In this document: positions 17,559-26,467 of the stretch, one piece after another
Numbering within the stretch: the first letter of the stretch is position 1
How the letters are laid out: each line of letters opens with the position of its first letter
Source: Candidatus Polarisedimenticolaceae bacterium
Lineage (GTDB): Bacteria > Acidobacteriota > Polarisedimenticolia > Polarisedimenticolales > DASRJG01
Assembly: GCA_036376135.1 (NCBI GenBank)
Contig: DASVAW010000085.1
Location: forward strand, 1 to 64,000
Reading direction: 5' to 3'
DNA: 64,000 nt
Position numbers and translations under genes: made by a program
The notes under the pieces: generated by a model
Database searches by the model: none
Told to the model about the DNA's origin: nothing
The model's input: the letters and a program-made list of their open reading frames with translations, nothing else

Positions 17559-20291
17559 ATGCGATCGATCCTCGTCGGCGCCTTCGTGTTCTCGAGCCTT
17601 CCCGTCCTCGCCGGCACGCTTCGCGAGCCGCTTCCCGAGGTCCTCGCGGCGGCGGCGGCCGACGAGAAGGTCCCGGTCTCGATCGTCTTCAAGGCCCAGG
17701 CGACCCCCGCCGAGCTCGGCGCGATCGCCGACCGCCACGACGCCGAGCGCGACAGGCGCGCCGCGCTCGTCACCCGGTTGAAGTCGGTTGCGATCGACGG
17801 GCAGCGCGCGGTGCTCCAGCTCGTGCGGAGCGCCGAGGCCTCCGGCCGGGCGGCGCGCGTGCGCCCGCTCTGGCTCACGAGCGTCGTCGGAGCGGACCTC
17901 CCCCCCGACCTCATCCGGGCGATCGCGGCGCGTCCCGAGGTCGACCACGTCAACTGGAACCCGAAGCGCGACGTCTTCCTCGGCGGCCGCGCCCCGGCGT
18001 CGAAGCTCGACCGGGCTTCGCCCACCACCACGATCGGCACCGACGAGATCGAGTGCGGCACCGACAAGATCCGCGCCCCCGAGGTCTGGAGCTCGCTCGG
18101 GATCACCGGGGCGGGCGCGGTCGTCGCCGTGATCGACACCGGCGTCTGCTACGGCCACCCGGACATCGCGAACCAGATCTGGGTGAACCCCGGCGAGGAC
18201 CTCGACCACAACGGGCTCGTCATGGATCCTGCCGACGTCAACGGGTTGGACGACGACGGCAACGGCTTCGTCGACGATTTCATCGGCTGGGATTTCGATC
18301 TCAACGACAACAACCCCAACGACGACTCCAACGGCCACGGCTCCCACTGCGCGGGGACCGTCGGCGGCGACGGCACCTCCGGCACGCAGGCCGGCGTCGC
18401 GCCCGGCGTCAAGATCATGCCGGTGCGCGTGGGCGTGACCTTCGCCGACGAGGTCGACGTCTGGAGCGCGATGCAGTACGCGGCCGAGAACGGCGCCGAC
18501 GCGATCTCGATGAGCCTCGGCTGGCCGCACAACCAGAACCCCGACCGGGCCACGTGGCGGAACAACGCCGAGAACACGATCAACCTCGGCACCGCGATGG
18601 TCATCGCGGCCGGCAACGAAGGCGCAGGCGCGGAGCCCGACAACGTCCGCACCCCCGGCGACGTCCCGCGCGTGATCACGGTGGGCGCGACCGACTGCGC
18701 CGACGCGATCGCGGGTTTCTCGTCGCGCGGGCCGGTGACCTGGCAGGGCGTCGCCCCGTTCAACGACCATCCGTTCCCGCCGGGGCTCGTGAAGCCCGAC
18801 GTCTCGGCGCCGGGGGTGGACACGAAGAGCCACAATTTCTGCTCCGGGTACACCTTCATGTCCGGGACCTCGATGGCGACGCCCCACACCGCCGGAGCCG
18901 TCGCGCTCATGGTCTCGGCGAACCCGAGCCTGACCCACGACGAGATCAAGTCGACCCTCGAGTCGACCGCGATCGAGCTCGGCGCCCCGGGGAAGGACAA
19001 CGAGTTCGGCTCCGGGCGCATCGACGCCTACGAGGCGGTCGCCGCAGTCGCGGGTCCCCTCGGGTACGAGAGCCACTCGGTCTCCGACGCGAACCCCGGG
19101 CACGGGAACAACGACGGCAACGCCGATGCGGGGGAGATCCTCACCGCGACGATCGTCCTGCGGAACAAGAACGCGACCCCCGCCACGGGGGTCTGGGGGA
19201 TCGTGAGCACGACCTCGCCGGACGTCGACGTCGTCGACGACGTCGTGTTCTGGCCGGACATCGCGGGGAGCTCCACGGCCGCGTCGACCGCGCCGCATTT
19301 CACCTTCAAGGTGAAGCAGGGATGCGGCCAGAACGTCCGGTTCAAGCTGCGGCTGTTCAGCGGCGGCGGGGACAAGTCGTACGCCGGCTTCTCCGTGCGC
19401 GTGGGCCTGCGCCAGGACTCGGTGTTCTTCGAGGACGACATGGAATCCGATCGCGGCTGGGTCGCGAGCGGCACCGAGACGGCGAACCGCTTCGTCCGCC
19501 AGGATCCCAAGCAGGTCTCGCTCGACGGTGGGGCGATCGCCCAACCGGCCGACGACCACGGCGCGACCCCCGACGTGCTCGCGTGGGTGACGGGCAATCC
19601 CAACACCAACGGCAACTTCGATCCGGGCGACGGGGACGTCGACCTGGAGGCGCTGCTCGAATCGCCCACGATCAACGCGACGGCCGGCGACAACCTCACG
19701 CTCGAGTACGCGCGCTGGTTCTTCCTGGGAACGCCGACCGCGTTCGACGCCAGTTTCTTCGAGATCCAGCTCTCCAACAACGACGGCGCGAGCTACACGA
19801 CGGTCGAGCGCCTGGAGGCCGGCGCCGGAGGCTGGGTCGCCGCGAGCGTCCCGGTCAGCGTCGCCGCGTCGCCGCAGATGAAGATCCGCGTGCGCGTGAA
19901 GGAAGAGAAGCTCCTCGGCGCACCCGGAGACACCCTCGTCGAGGGACTCATCGACGACGTGCGCCTCTACGGCTTCACCTACCTGTGCGACACCTTCACC
20001 CCCCCCGCGGCCCAGCGCCCGAACCCGGTCGGGAACACGCTCACCGCGTCGCGCCACGCGGAAGGGGTGCGTCTCGACTGGACGCCTCCGCCGGTGGACG
20101 GAACGCACGCGGCGGCGACGAGTTACCGGATCTATCGCTCCGCGAGCCCGTCGGGCGGGTTCTCGGTAGGCGCGACGTCGACCGCCGCGTTCCACGTCGC
20201 GGCGGAGGAGAACGCGAACGGCCTCGACCGCTACTGGCTCGTCGTCGCCGTCAACGGCGGCGGCGACTCGGGGGACGTCCCGACGCCCTGA
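17559..20291 (+). CDS. secreted subtilisin-family (S8) serine protease
   Basis: 910 aa. The parts in order are a signal peptide (1-19), an inhibitor-like propeptide (about 20-150) and the S8 domain. The S8 domain has catalytic Asp193 (VIDTGVC), His260 (NGHGSHCAGT), oxyanion Asn353 (AAGNEG) and Ser438 (SGTSMATPH). An acidic insert (DDDGNGFVDDFIGWDFDLND, 231-250) likely binds calcium. Beyond about residue 480 come beta-sandwich and MAM-like modules, and a FN3-like C-terminus (SYRIYRSASPSGGFSV). It degrades extracellular protein. A sigma-70-like promoter is seen upstream. Its stop is only 3 nt from the stop of the convergent hydrolase gene. Confidence 0.95.
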   Translation: MRSILVGAFVFSSLPVLAGTLREPLPEVLAAAAADEKVPVSIVFKAQATPAELGAIADRHDAERDRRAALVTRLKSVAIDGQRAVLQLVRSAEASGRAARVRPLWLTSVVGADLPPDLIRAIAARPEVDHVNWNPKRDVFLGGRAPASKLDRASPTTTIGTDEIECGTDKIRAPEVWSSLGITGAGAVVAVIDTGVCYGHPDIANQIWVNPGEDLDHNGLVMDPADVNGLDDDGNGFVDDFIGWDFDLNDNNPNDDSNGHGSHCAGTVGGDGTSGTQAGVAPGVKIMPVRVGVTFADEVDVWSAMQYAAENGADAISMSLGWPHNQNPDRATWRNNAENTINLGTAMVIAAGNEGAGAEPDNVRTPGDVPRVITVGATDCADAIAGFSSRGPVTWQGVAPFNDHPFPPGLVKPDVSAPGVDTKSHNFCSGYTFMSGTSMATPHTAGAVALMVSANPSLTHDEIKSTLESTAIELGAPGKDNEFGSGRIDAYEAVAAVAGPLGYESHSVSDANPGHGNNDGNADAGEILTATIVLRNKNATPATGVWGIVSTTSPDVDVVDDVVFWPDIAGSSTAASTAPHFTFKVKQGCGQNVRFKLRLFSGGGDKSYAGFSVRVGLRQDSVFFEDDMESDRGWVASGTETANRFVRQDPKQVSLDGGAIAQPADDHGATPDVLAWVTGNPNTNGNFDPGDGDVDLEALLESPTINATAGDNLTLEYARWFFLGTPTAFDASFFEIQLSNNDGASYTTVERLEAGAGGWVAASVPVSVAASPQMKIRVRVKEEKLLGAPGDTLVEGLIDDVRLYGFTYLCDTFTPPAAQRPNPVGNTLTASRHAEGVRLDWTPPPVDGTHAAATSYRIYRSASPSGGFSVGATSTAAFHVAAEENANGLDRYWLVVAVNGGGDSGDVPTP

Positions 20292-20294
20292 GCC

Positions 20295-21611
20295 TCAGCG
20301 GTCGAGCCACTCGCGGAAGAGCCGCACCGATTCCGGGTTCTCGAGGATGCCGACGTGGCTCTCGGGGAAGCCGTGCATCCGCCAGGCCTCTTCCTGCGCG
20401 CGCGGCTCGAGCTGGCTCTTCAGCGCGATGACGCCGTCCCCCGCGCCGTCCGGGCCTTCCTTGCCGGGGAGCCCCCATCCGAAGAAGAGGAGGAACGGCA
20501 GGTCCTTCGGCAGCGGCTTCGCGAGGACGTTCGTCAGGAACTCGCTCCCCGTGGCGAGGTCGCGCCAGGACGGCACGACGACCGGCGCGCGCTTGACGCC
20601 GGTCGCGGCGGCGTCGTTCCCGCCGTACGCCGCCGCGAACGAAACGTAGGAGCGAAGCCACGCCGGCCGGCCGTTCTCACAGAGTCTGCCGAGCGCCGAA
20701 CGCGCGACGAGCCCGCCCATGCTGTGGGCGACGAGAACGACGCGCAGCTTGGAACCGTGTTTCGCGGCGGCCGTCGCGAGCGAGGTGGCGAGCCCGGCCC
20801 CGAGCTTGTCCAGCGGCATCCCCGACGGGTAGTAGAAGAACCACGGCTGGAACCGCGTCCGGTCGAGCGCGGCGGCGAGGGACTTGAAGTCGCGCGGAGT
20901 CCCCGAGGCGCCGTGCACGAAGACCACGATCGTCTTCGACGGGTCGATCGGCTCGAGGCCGAAGAAGCTCGTCTGGATCTCCGCGAGGAATCCCGCCGGG
21001 TCGTAGAGGCCGCGCTCTCCGCGCTCGGGATCGAAGATCGGGTCGTCGAGCGACGACGCGAGGGCGCCGGTGTTCACCGCAGCCGCGCGCAGGGGAACCG
21101 GGAGGGTTCGCGGGACCGACGGCCGGGCGGCGAGACTCCCGCCGTCGATCACGAAGCCGTCGACGGTCGCGGAGGCCGCGACGGAGACCGGGGCGCTCTC
21201 CGCGACGACCTCTCCCTCGGTCCAGAAGCCGTCGCCGTCGCGATCTTCGAGCAGGTAGACGCGGTACGCACCCTCGGGGAGCAGCAGGCTCACCCAGGGA
21301 AGGCTCGGAACGACGGCCCGCGTCGCCACCAGGTGCGGTCGCCCCTCGACGTCCGCGACCGCCACCGCGGCTCGGGGCCGCGTCCCCGCGTCCCCTTCCG
21401 CGAGCCGGTAGGTCAACGCGAAGCACCCCTCGGGAGCGAGCTCGCGCACGAGGTCCGGTCGCGGCGTCTGTGCGACCTCGCGCTTGAGGTCCGCCTTGCG
21501 CCGGGCCATCTCGAGGTAGGCGCACCCCGTCGAGGAGGCGAGCATCGCCGCCAGCGTCGCGCACAGGAAGGCCTGCGCACGACCGCCGGGGCCGCGGCCG
21601 GCACCCGTCAG
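20295..21611 (-). CDS. alpha/beta-hydrolase lipoprotein (probable CTG start)
   Basis: 438 aa if it begins at CTG 21609-21611, which overlaps the upstream TGA as CTGA. No ATG, GTG or TTG in frame gives a full signal peptide. From CTG the N-terminus carries basic residues, a hydrophobic core (AFLCATLAAMLA) and lipobox SSTGC. An ATG at MLASSTGC would leave only seven residues before the Cys. The enzyme part has IVVFVHGASGTPRDF (oxyanion region), the nucleophile elbow VAHSMGGLVARS and a C-terminal His in FPESHVGIL, so it is an esterase/lipase-like hydrolase. An N-terminal domain (about 60-160) resembles a carboxypeptidase-regulatory fold. It is likely co-translated with the glycine-zipper gene. 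Confidence 0.75.
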   Translation of the reverse strand: MTGAGRGPGGRAQAFLCATLAAMLASSTGCAYLEMARRKADLKREVAQTPRPDLVRELAPEGCFALTYRLAEGDAGTRPRAAVAVADVEGRPHLVATRAVVPSLPWVSLLLPEGAYRVYLLEDRDGDGFWTEGEVVAESAPVSVAASATVDGFVIDGGSLAARPSVPRTLPVPLRAAAVNTGALASSLDDPIFDPERGERGLYDPAGFLAEIQTSFFGLEPIDPSKTIVVFVHGASGTPRDFKSLAAALDRTRFQPWFFYYPSGMPLDKLGAGLATSLATAAAKHGSKLRVVLVAHSMGGLVARSALGRLCENGRPAWLRSYVSFAAAYGGNDAAATGVKRAPVVVPSWRDLATGSEFLTNVLAKPLPKDLPFLLFFGWGLPGKEGPDGAGDGVIALKSQLEPRAQEEAWRMHGFPESHVGILENPESVRLFREWLDR

Positions 21612-22171
21612 AATTTCACCATGTACTTCTTCGCTTCGAGGCAAACGCTGAACGCCTTCTTGAAGTTCGCCGTCCCCTCGGCGGTGGCGGTGGACGCCTG
21701 CGCGACCTGCTGGCTGGCCTGCGCCTCGGCCTGTTTCTGGGCGCCGCGCGCCCGGCTCCGCCCGGCGATGAGCCCTGCGGCGGCCCCGTAAGCCGCCCCC
21801 TTCCCCGCGTCGTCGCTGGCGATCTCTCCGATGAGCGCCCCTGCGGCGGCGCCCTTGACCGCGGTCTTCGCGCCGGCGCCCTGCGTCGCCTGGGCGGTCT
21901 GCTGCGTCGTCGCGGCCGCGCTCTGCTTGGCGGCGTCGGCTTGCTTGGCCAGCTCGAACGGATCGGTCCCGGTGCTCTGGACCGCGTAGTTGTAACACTC
22001 GCCCTCGTCCTTGGACTGCTGCGAGGCGTCCTGCCCGGCCGTCGGGAAGACGTAGACGTTGATGGTGGCCGCGAGCGTCTTCTGGCCGGTGGGGGCCGCC
22101 GGGGCCTGCGCCGACACCGAGGTCGCCGCCACCAGCGCGACCGCCGCGATTCCGATCGTCCCGAGGTTCAT
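21608..22171 (-). CDS. secreted glycine-zipper protein
   Basis: 187 aa. A signal peptide (1-22) is followed by a mature part with a glycine-zipper segment (AVKGAAAGALIGEIASDDAG, then AAYGAAAGLIAG) of the YMGG/Gly-zipper type, flanked by Ala/Gln-rich coiled regions. Such proteins sit in or at the outer membrane. Two Cys (GECYNYA and FSVCLEA) are available for a disulfide. It is the first gene of a two-gene unit with the hydrolase lipoprotein and lies 12 nt after a small secreted protein gene. Function unknown. Confidence 0.7.
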   Translation of the reverse strand: MNLGTIGIAAVALVAATSVSAQAPAAPTGQKTLAATINVYVFPTAGQDASQQSKDEGECYNYAVQSTGTDPFELAKQADAAKQSAAATTQQTAQATQGAGAKTAVKGAAAGALIGEIASDDAGKGAAYGAAAGLIAGRSRARGAQKQAEAQASQQVAQASTATAEGTANFKKAFSVCLEAKKYMVKF

Positions 22172-22183
22172 CGCCCTCTCTCC

Positions 22184-22600
22184 TTACGGACGGGTCTGCG
22201 GCGTGCACGCGCCGAAGACGGAAACGGTGAGGTCCTCGCGCGCGACCGCACCCGTGAAGGTGCCGTCGTCCTCGCGGATCTGGAAGCTGAACGCGCGGCC
22301 GCCTTCGATCCCCTGCAGCGTGATCACCCCGTCGCGACGATCGAGCACGCTCGCGACGGTCGAGCGGTTCTCGCCGCTCGCCGCCGTCGTGCTCAGCTTC
22401 TTCGTGGCGAGGTCGATCTCCAGGAACTGCGGGACCTTCCAGGACGTCGCCGGACCGGACTCGCATCCGTCCATCGCGACGCACACCGACGCCTCGACCG
22501 CGGAGCACAGCAGCGCCTTCGCGCCGGCCAGGTTGTCCGCGGAGGCCGACGAGGTCGCCAGCGCCGCCGACACGATCAGGAGCACCGCACGCCGTTTCAT
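22184..22600 (-). CDS. small secreted protein of unknown function
   Basis: 138 aa. A signal peptide (MKRRAVLLIVSAALATSSASA) is followed by a compact domain with four Cys in an N-terminal LLCSAVEASVCVAMDGCESG and a C-terminal GACTPQ stretch. It is beta-rich (LDRRDGVITLQGIEGG). No family was recognised. GGGAGG precedes the ATG. It probably shares a transcript with the glycine-zipper protein and hydrolase downstream. Confidence 0.65.
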   Translation of the reverse strand: MKRRAVLLIVSAALATSSASADNLAGAKALLCSAVEASVCVAMDGCESGPATSWKVPQFLEIDLATKKLSTTAASGENRSTVASVLDRRDGVITLQGIEGGRAFSFQIREDDGTFTGAVAREDLTVSVFGACTPQTRP

Positions 22601-22630
22601 CTCGGACCTCCCTCGGCCGACACGGCCGCC

Positions 22631-22645
22631 GGGGGATTATCCCCC
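22631..22645. promoter_or_regulatory. near-palindrome in a divergent intergenic region
   Basis: GGGGGATTATCCCCC sits between two divergent secreted-protein genes (starts at 22600 and 22754). It could be an operator, or a short hairpin in the leader of the minus-strand gene. No regulator is known for it. Confidence 0.3.
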
Positions 22646-22753
22646 TCGCGTCGACGGCGGTCGACATCCGAAAAACTACTGGTTTTGATTCCCCGCCCTC
22701 GCCCGCGTACTAGGATCTCCGCGTTCACTCCAAGAGCCCCACAGGAGAAGACC

Positions 22754-23218
22754 ATGAAGCTCACCGTGAAATCCGCGCTCGTCACCGCTGCGGCGATCCT
22801 CTTCGTGTCCGCCGTGATCGCCCAGGAGCCGCCGGCTCCGCCGCCCACGCCTGCGCCCGCCCCCGCGCCCGCGCCGACTCCCGCGCCCCCGCCCGCCGCC
22901 GTCCCGCCGGTGGCGATGGCCGAGGAAGCGAAGATCACGATCGACGGCAAGGCGGACGGCGACGGCAAGATGGAGGTCGTCTTCACCCCCGCGCAGGGCA
23001 CGCCGGTGACCATCACCGTACTCGTCGCCAAGAAGATGAAGCCGAAGGAGGTGGCCGAGGATCTCGCCAAGAACCTCAAGGTCTCCCTCGGCGAGGGTTA
23101 CAAGGTCGAGCAGAACGACGAGAAGGTGGAGATCAAGGCCAAGGACGACAAGAAGTTCAGCATCGCCGTGGGCGGGGTCACCGTGCCGGGCATGTCGGTC
23201 TCGTTGAAACTCAAGTGA
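22754..23218 (+). CDS. secreted Pro/Ala-rich protein
   Basis: 154 aa. A signal peptide (1-23) is followed by a PAP-type low-complexity spacer (residues 25-52) and a Lys-rich folded domain of about 100 residues with KITIDGKADGDGKMEVVFTP and TITVLVAKKMKPKEVAEDLA. No family was recognised. AGGAG precedes the ATG. Its stop overlaps the GTG start of the next gene, so the two are translationally coupled. Confidence 0.65.
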   Translation: MKLTVKSALVTAAAILFVSAVIAQEPPAPPPTPAPAPAPAPTPAPPPAAVPPVAMAEEAKITIDGKADGDGKMEVVFTPAQGTPVTITVLVAKKMKPKEVAEDLAKNLKVSLGEGYKVEQNDEKVEIKAKDDKKFSIAVGGVTVPGMSVSLKLK

Positions 23219-23817
23219 GAGCCGCCGCGGTTCTGGTCGCCGCGTGCCTGACGGCGTCGCCGTCCTTCGCCGCGAAGGAGCCGCCGCCGATCGAGGTCTA
23301 CCAGGGGCTCGTGCAGGTCATCAACGCTCCGGCCGGCGGCGGGATGGCGCGGTTCACGGTCCGCATCCTGCGGTGGTCCACCGACGAGGAGAAGATCCCC
23401 CTTCGGGACGCCCTCGCGAAGGGCGGGTCCGAAGCGCTGGCGGATGCGATGGAGAAGGTGGAACCGGCCGCGTACCTTCAGATCGACTCGAACCTCCGCC
23501 ACGCGATCCGCGTCGCGTCGACGTGGGAGACGGAGAAGGGGCGCATGGTGCGCCTCGCCACGGACCGTCCCATCCTCATCGGCGAAGCGATGCGGAACAC
23601 GCGATCCATGGACTACCCGATCGGAATCCTCGAATTCCTCGTGCCGGCCGAGGGTCCCGGCGAGGGAATCCTGCTGGCGGCGTGCGAGGCCGGTTTCGAC
23701 GCCCAGGGGCGGCTCGAGGTGAAGTCGCTTCCGCAGTCGACGGGCCCGCAGCGCCTCACGATGGTCGAGAAGCAGAAGCAGAAACAAAAGAAGCAGAAAA
23801 AGCAGGAATCGGAATAA
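23215..23817 (+). CDS. secreted protein with Lys/Gln-rich tail
   Basis: 200 aa from a GTG overlapping the upstream stop (GTGA). A signal peptide (1-19) precedes a domain of about 160 residues beginning IEVYQGLVQVINAPAGGG. The very basic tail KQKQKQKKQKKQESE could bind anionic envelope polymers or nucleic acid. No family was recognised. Confidence 0.65.
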   Translation: MRAAAVLVAACLTASPSFAAKEPPPIEVYQGLVQVINAPAGGGMARFTVRILRWSTDEEKIPLRDALAKGGSEALADAMEKVEPAAYLQIDSNLRHAIRVASTWETEKGRMVRLATDRPILIGEAMRNTRSMDYPIGILEFLVPAEGPGEGILLAACEAGFDAQGRLEVKSLPQSTGPQRLTMVEKQKQKQKKQKKQESE

Positions 23818-23853
23818 ACCGTCGCGGGTCGCGACGACGCATCGGAGGAGAAG

Positions 23854-24531
23854 ATGACACCGAAGTCCCTCAGAATTGCCCTCGGACCGGCGGCGCTCGC
23901 GCTGTGCTGCGCGGTGAACGCCCAGGCCGCGATCGACAAGCCGGTCGTCGGGCACGTCGGGTTCGGCCCCGCCTTCCCGCAGGGTGACGCCGGCGACACC
24001 GTGGAGAGCGGATGGGCGTTGCACGGCGGCGCGACCTGGATGTCGCCGAGCGGTCCGCTCGGACTCCGCCTCGACTTCGGCGTCGACTGGTTCGACATCA
24101 AGCGCGACGTGCTCAACCTGATCGACACGGAACCGGGCTCGCCGCTCACCATCGAAGCGCCGGACAACGGCGACGTCCGCTCGTGGTCGGGAACGGTCGA
24201 CCTCATGTGGAACCCCTCGAACAAGGGGAAGGTCGGCTTCTACCTCGTCGGCGGGGTGGGGATCTACTACAACCAGTACGGCCTCTCCGAGAACGGGTAC
24301 GGCACCGGGTACTGGTGCGACTGGTACTGGGGCTACTGCTACCCGACGCTCGTGGAGGGCCAGTACGTCATCGAGTCCGGCAACTCCTGGGACTGGGGCC
24401 TGAACGCCGGCGGGGGCGTGACCTTCGAGCTGAGCAGCGGAGCCGAGCTGTACCTCGAAGCCACCTACCACTGGGTCGACACCGAGAACAGTGCGTCGTG
24501 GGTCCCGGTGACCTTCGGGATCCGCTGGTAA
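23854..24531 (+). CDS. outer-membrane beta-barrel protein (OmpW/Omp_b-brl-like)
   Basis: 225 aa. A signal peptide (to about residue 25) is followed by alternating amphipathic strands typical of a small barrel, such as GLRLDFGVDWFDIKRD and VGFYLVGGVGIYYNQYG. It ends in an aromatic C-terminal strand, WVPVTFGIRW, as BAM substrates do. An aromatic loop (GYWCDWYWGYCYP) holds two Cys. GGAGG lies 5 nt before the ATG. A perfect hairpin terminator follows. Confidence 0.75.
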   Translation: MTPKSLRIALGPAALALCCAVNAQAAIDKPVVGHVGFGPAFPQGDAGDTVESGWALHGGATWMSPSGPLGLRLDFGVDWFDIKRDVLNLIDTEPGSPLTIEAPDNGDVRSWSGTVDLMWNPSNKGKVGFYLVGGVGIYYNQYGLSENGYGTGYWCDWYWGYCYPTLVEGQYVIESGNSWDWGLNAGGGVTFELSSGAELYLEATYHWVDTENSASWVPVTFGIRW

Positions 24532-24540
24532 GCCGAGGTT

Positions 24541-24571
24541 CGGCGGACCGGGCCGCGCGCCCGGTCCGCCG
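24541..24571. terminator. perfect 12-bp hairpin between convergent genes
   Basis: CGGCGGACCGGG, a 7-nt loop, then CCCGGTCCGCCG. It lies between the barrel gene ending at 24531 and the convergent gene ending at 24579, and so serves both strands. Confidence 0.75.
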
Positions 24572-24578
24572 TTCCGCC

Positions 24579-25190
24579 TCACTTCAGAACGCGGGCTTTC
24601 TTCAGATTCTTCACCGTCAGGTCCGCGACCTCCACCACCGCCGTCCCGACACCGCGCTCGAGGTCGGTCGTGTAGCTGCCGATCCATCGCGGCCCTTCCA
24701 CTCCCAGCGAGTGGAACTCGGACCGGATCTCGAGGATCAGGAACGTGGAGTTCTTGGAATCGCCGATCGGAACGCTCCCCCCCAGGAACACTCCGTAAGG
24801 ACCCGAGCTCGCGCCGATGCCCACGCTGAGCGTCGCGGAGGACTCGTTCTCCTTGCCCTGCCCGCTGACGCGGAACACCAGCGCGGCGTCCGCCCCGATC
24901 TCGCGCACTTTCGCCTCGACCGCCTCGCGGCTCGCGAGGTCCTCCGGAGTCAGGACCTTGTGCGCGGCCACGGCGTCCGTTCCCTGCGCCTTCAGGCCGA
25001 GGACCGCGTAGTCCTCCATCTGGCCCCTCACGGTCTCGTCGGCCAGCTTCGCGTACACCACGACCTTGCGGTACGCCGCCGGCTTCAGCTCCGGCGCCGT
25101 CCAGGCCGTCTTGCCCTTCGTCTTGGCCGCTGCGTCTAGGCCGACGGCGAGGCCGAGGAGTGGAACCAGCACCCAGGCCAATCTCTTCAT
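24579..25190 (-). CDS. secreted protein of unknown function
   Basis: 203 aa. A signal peptide (1-22) is followed by an alpha/beta domain beginning AYRKVVVYAKLADETVRGQM, with ALVFRVSGQ in the middle and an ILEIRSEFHSLGVEGPRWIG strand pair. The layout (conversion of a factor name to a value, then an envelope beta-sheet) recalls a group of small periplasmic proteins near DUF4136 genes, and a DUF4136 gene is the divergent neighbour. GGAG lies upstream of the ATG. Function unknown. Confidence 0.65.
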   Translation of the reverse strand: MKRLAWVLVPLLGLAVGLDAAAKTKGKTAWTAPELKPAAYRKVVVYAKLADETVRGQMEDYAVLGLKAQGTDAVAAHKVLTPEDLASREAVEAKVREIGADAALVFRVSGQGKENESSATLSVGIGASSGPYGVFLGGSVPIGDSKNSTFLILEIRSEFHSLGVEGPRWIGSYTTDLERGVGTAVVEVADLTVKNLKKARVLK

Positions 25191-25251
25191 GGGAATCTCC
25201 GCGACGCATCGTACAGCGTCGGGCTATCCTGACGGCATGCTGGAGAAGATC

Positions 25252-25854
25252 ATGAATCGATGGATCGTCGCCGCCTGCGTCGTCGTCCTCCTGGCGGCCG
25301 CACCCGCCCATGCCGGCAAGATCAAGACGGACTTCAACCCGAAGGCCGACTTCGATGCGTATCGGACCTGGGACTGGGTGGAGGGCCACGACGTCGGCCA
25401 CCGCGGGGTCCTCGCCGGGAAGGCCGCACGGGAGCTCGTCGAGAGCGCCCTCACGAGCGACCTCGAGCGGGTGGGCCTCCGCCGCGTCGCCGCGGGGGAG
25501 AAGCCCGACCTCGTCGTCCGCTACGTGGGGGAGGTCTCCGACGCGGCGAAGGGCACGACCTCCGGCTACCTGGGGGGGTACGAGCCGTACATCATGGGGG
25601 AGTGGAGCCAGGGGTTCCAGACGGCCCTGAACGTCTCGGAGAAGTCCGCGACGATGATGGTCGACCTCATCGATCCCGACACCAAGATGCTCGTTTGGCG
25701 CGCGTTCATCGAGCAGAAGTACGGATCGACCGCGAGCCAGATCGGAAGCCCCGTGGCCGAGGCGGTGCGCAAGGCGTTCGAGGATTACCCGCCGAGCGAA
25801 TCGGCCCGCGCGCGCAAGCTCAAGGAGTGGGAGAAACGCGAAAAGGCTAAATGA
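25252..25854 (+). CDS. DUF4136 periplasmic protein
   Basis: 200 aa from the ATG at 25252 (GGAG 7 nt upstream); an ATG five codons earlier is less likely because it disrupts the signal peptide. After the signal peptide (1-21) the mature start KIKTDFNPKADFDAYRTWDW is the DUF4136 signature, as is the strand KPDLVVRYVGEV and the C-terminal AVRKAFEDYPP. Such proteins are mostly lipid-anchored or periplasmic and of unknown role; this one has no lipobox. It overlaps the 3' end of the convergent gene by 8 nt. Confidence 0.85.
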   Translation: MNRWIVAACVVVLLAAAPAHAGKIKTDFNPKADFDAYRTWDWVEGHDVGHRGVLAGKAARELVESALTSDLERVGLRRVAAGEKPDLVVRYVGEVSDAAKGTTSGYLGGYEPYIMGEWSQGFQTALNVSEKSATMMVDLIDPDTKMLVWRAFIEQKYGSTASQIGSPVAEAVRKAFEDYPPSESARARKLKEWEKREKAK

Positions 25855-26467
25855 GCCCCGCCTTGCGCAGGGCCTGCGTGATCTTGGTGATCACGTCGAG
25901 CCCGGCCTCGGGCTTGATCCCGGGGTCGATCGAATCGCTGGTCCCGGACCACACGATCCTCCCCTTCCCCTCGTCGAGCCGCCAGTAGTCGCACTTGAAC
26001 CGCGCGCGGCTCTTGTTCTCCATGTACCCGGGCACTTCCACCTGCTGGTAGGTGTACCAGTACGACCCGTACCAGTCCTGGCCGACGTATTGGGGCTGGA
26101 GGGAAGTCTCGGACTCCTTCCACTTCACCTTGGTCTCGATGCCGACGAGGTTCGTGATCAGGACGCTGTCGAACCCCTCGGCCGCGACCTTCGCCGTCGC
26201 GGTCTCCCGGTCCTTGGGAAGCTCGGGGAACAGCCGGTACGACGGGATCACGACCACGCCCTGAAGGGCGAGCTCCCCCGCGAAGATCTCCTCCCAGTTC
26301 TTCCGGCGATCGAGATCGGGGCTCACGAGCACGAGGAGGAGCTTCTTCGCGGGGCCGACCCCCGCGGTCTTTCCGCTCGCCTCGAGTTTGGTCCCGGCCG
26401 GCGCCTGGAGGGCGGCCAGGGCGAAGATGAGGGCGAGGCCCGCCGCCAGGGTGGGTCTCGTCGCCAT
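25847..26467 (-). CDS. secreted protein of unknown function
   Basis: 206 aa. A signal peptide (1-24) is followed by an alpha/beta domain with KKLLLVLVSPDLDRRKNWEE near the start, a central GFDSVLITNLVGIETKVKW and an aromatic loop (DWYGSYWYTYQQVEVPGYM). The pattern of a nucleotide-like beta-alpha-beta start and an exposed Tyr-rich hairpin resembles the secreted protein at 24579-25190, so the two may be distant relatives. The ATG overlaps the upstream barrel stop (ATGA). Confidence 0.65.
   Translation of the reverse strand: MATRPTLAAGLALIFALAALQAPAGTKLEASGKTAGVGPAKKLLLVLVSPDLDRRKNWEEIFAGELALQGVVVIPSYRLFPELPKDRETATAKVAAEGFDSVLITNLVGIETKVKWKESETSLQPQYVGQDWYGSYWYTYQQVEVPGYMENKSRARFKCDYWRLDEGKGRIVWSGTSDSIDPGIKPEAGLDVITKITQALRKAGLI

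Noticed and set aside
22848-22905. CCCGCG/GCCCGC repeats as a microsatellite array
   Set aside because: They encode the Pro/Ala spacer of the secreted protein at 22754 and are explained by codon bias.
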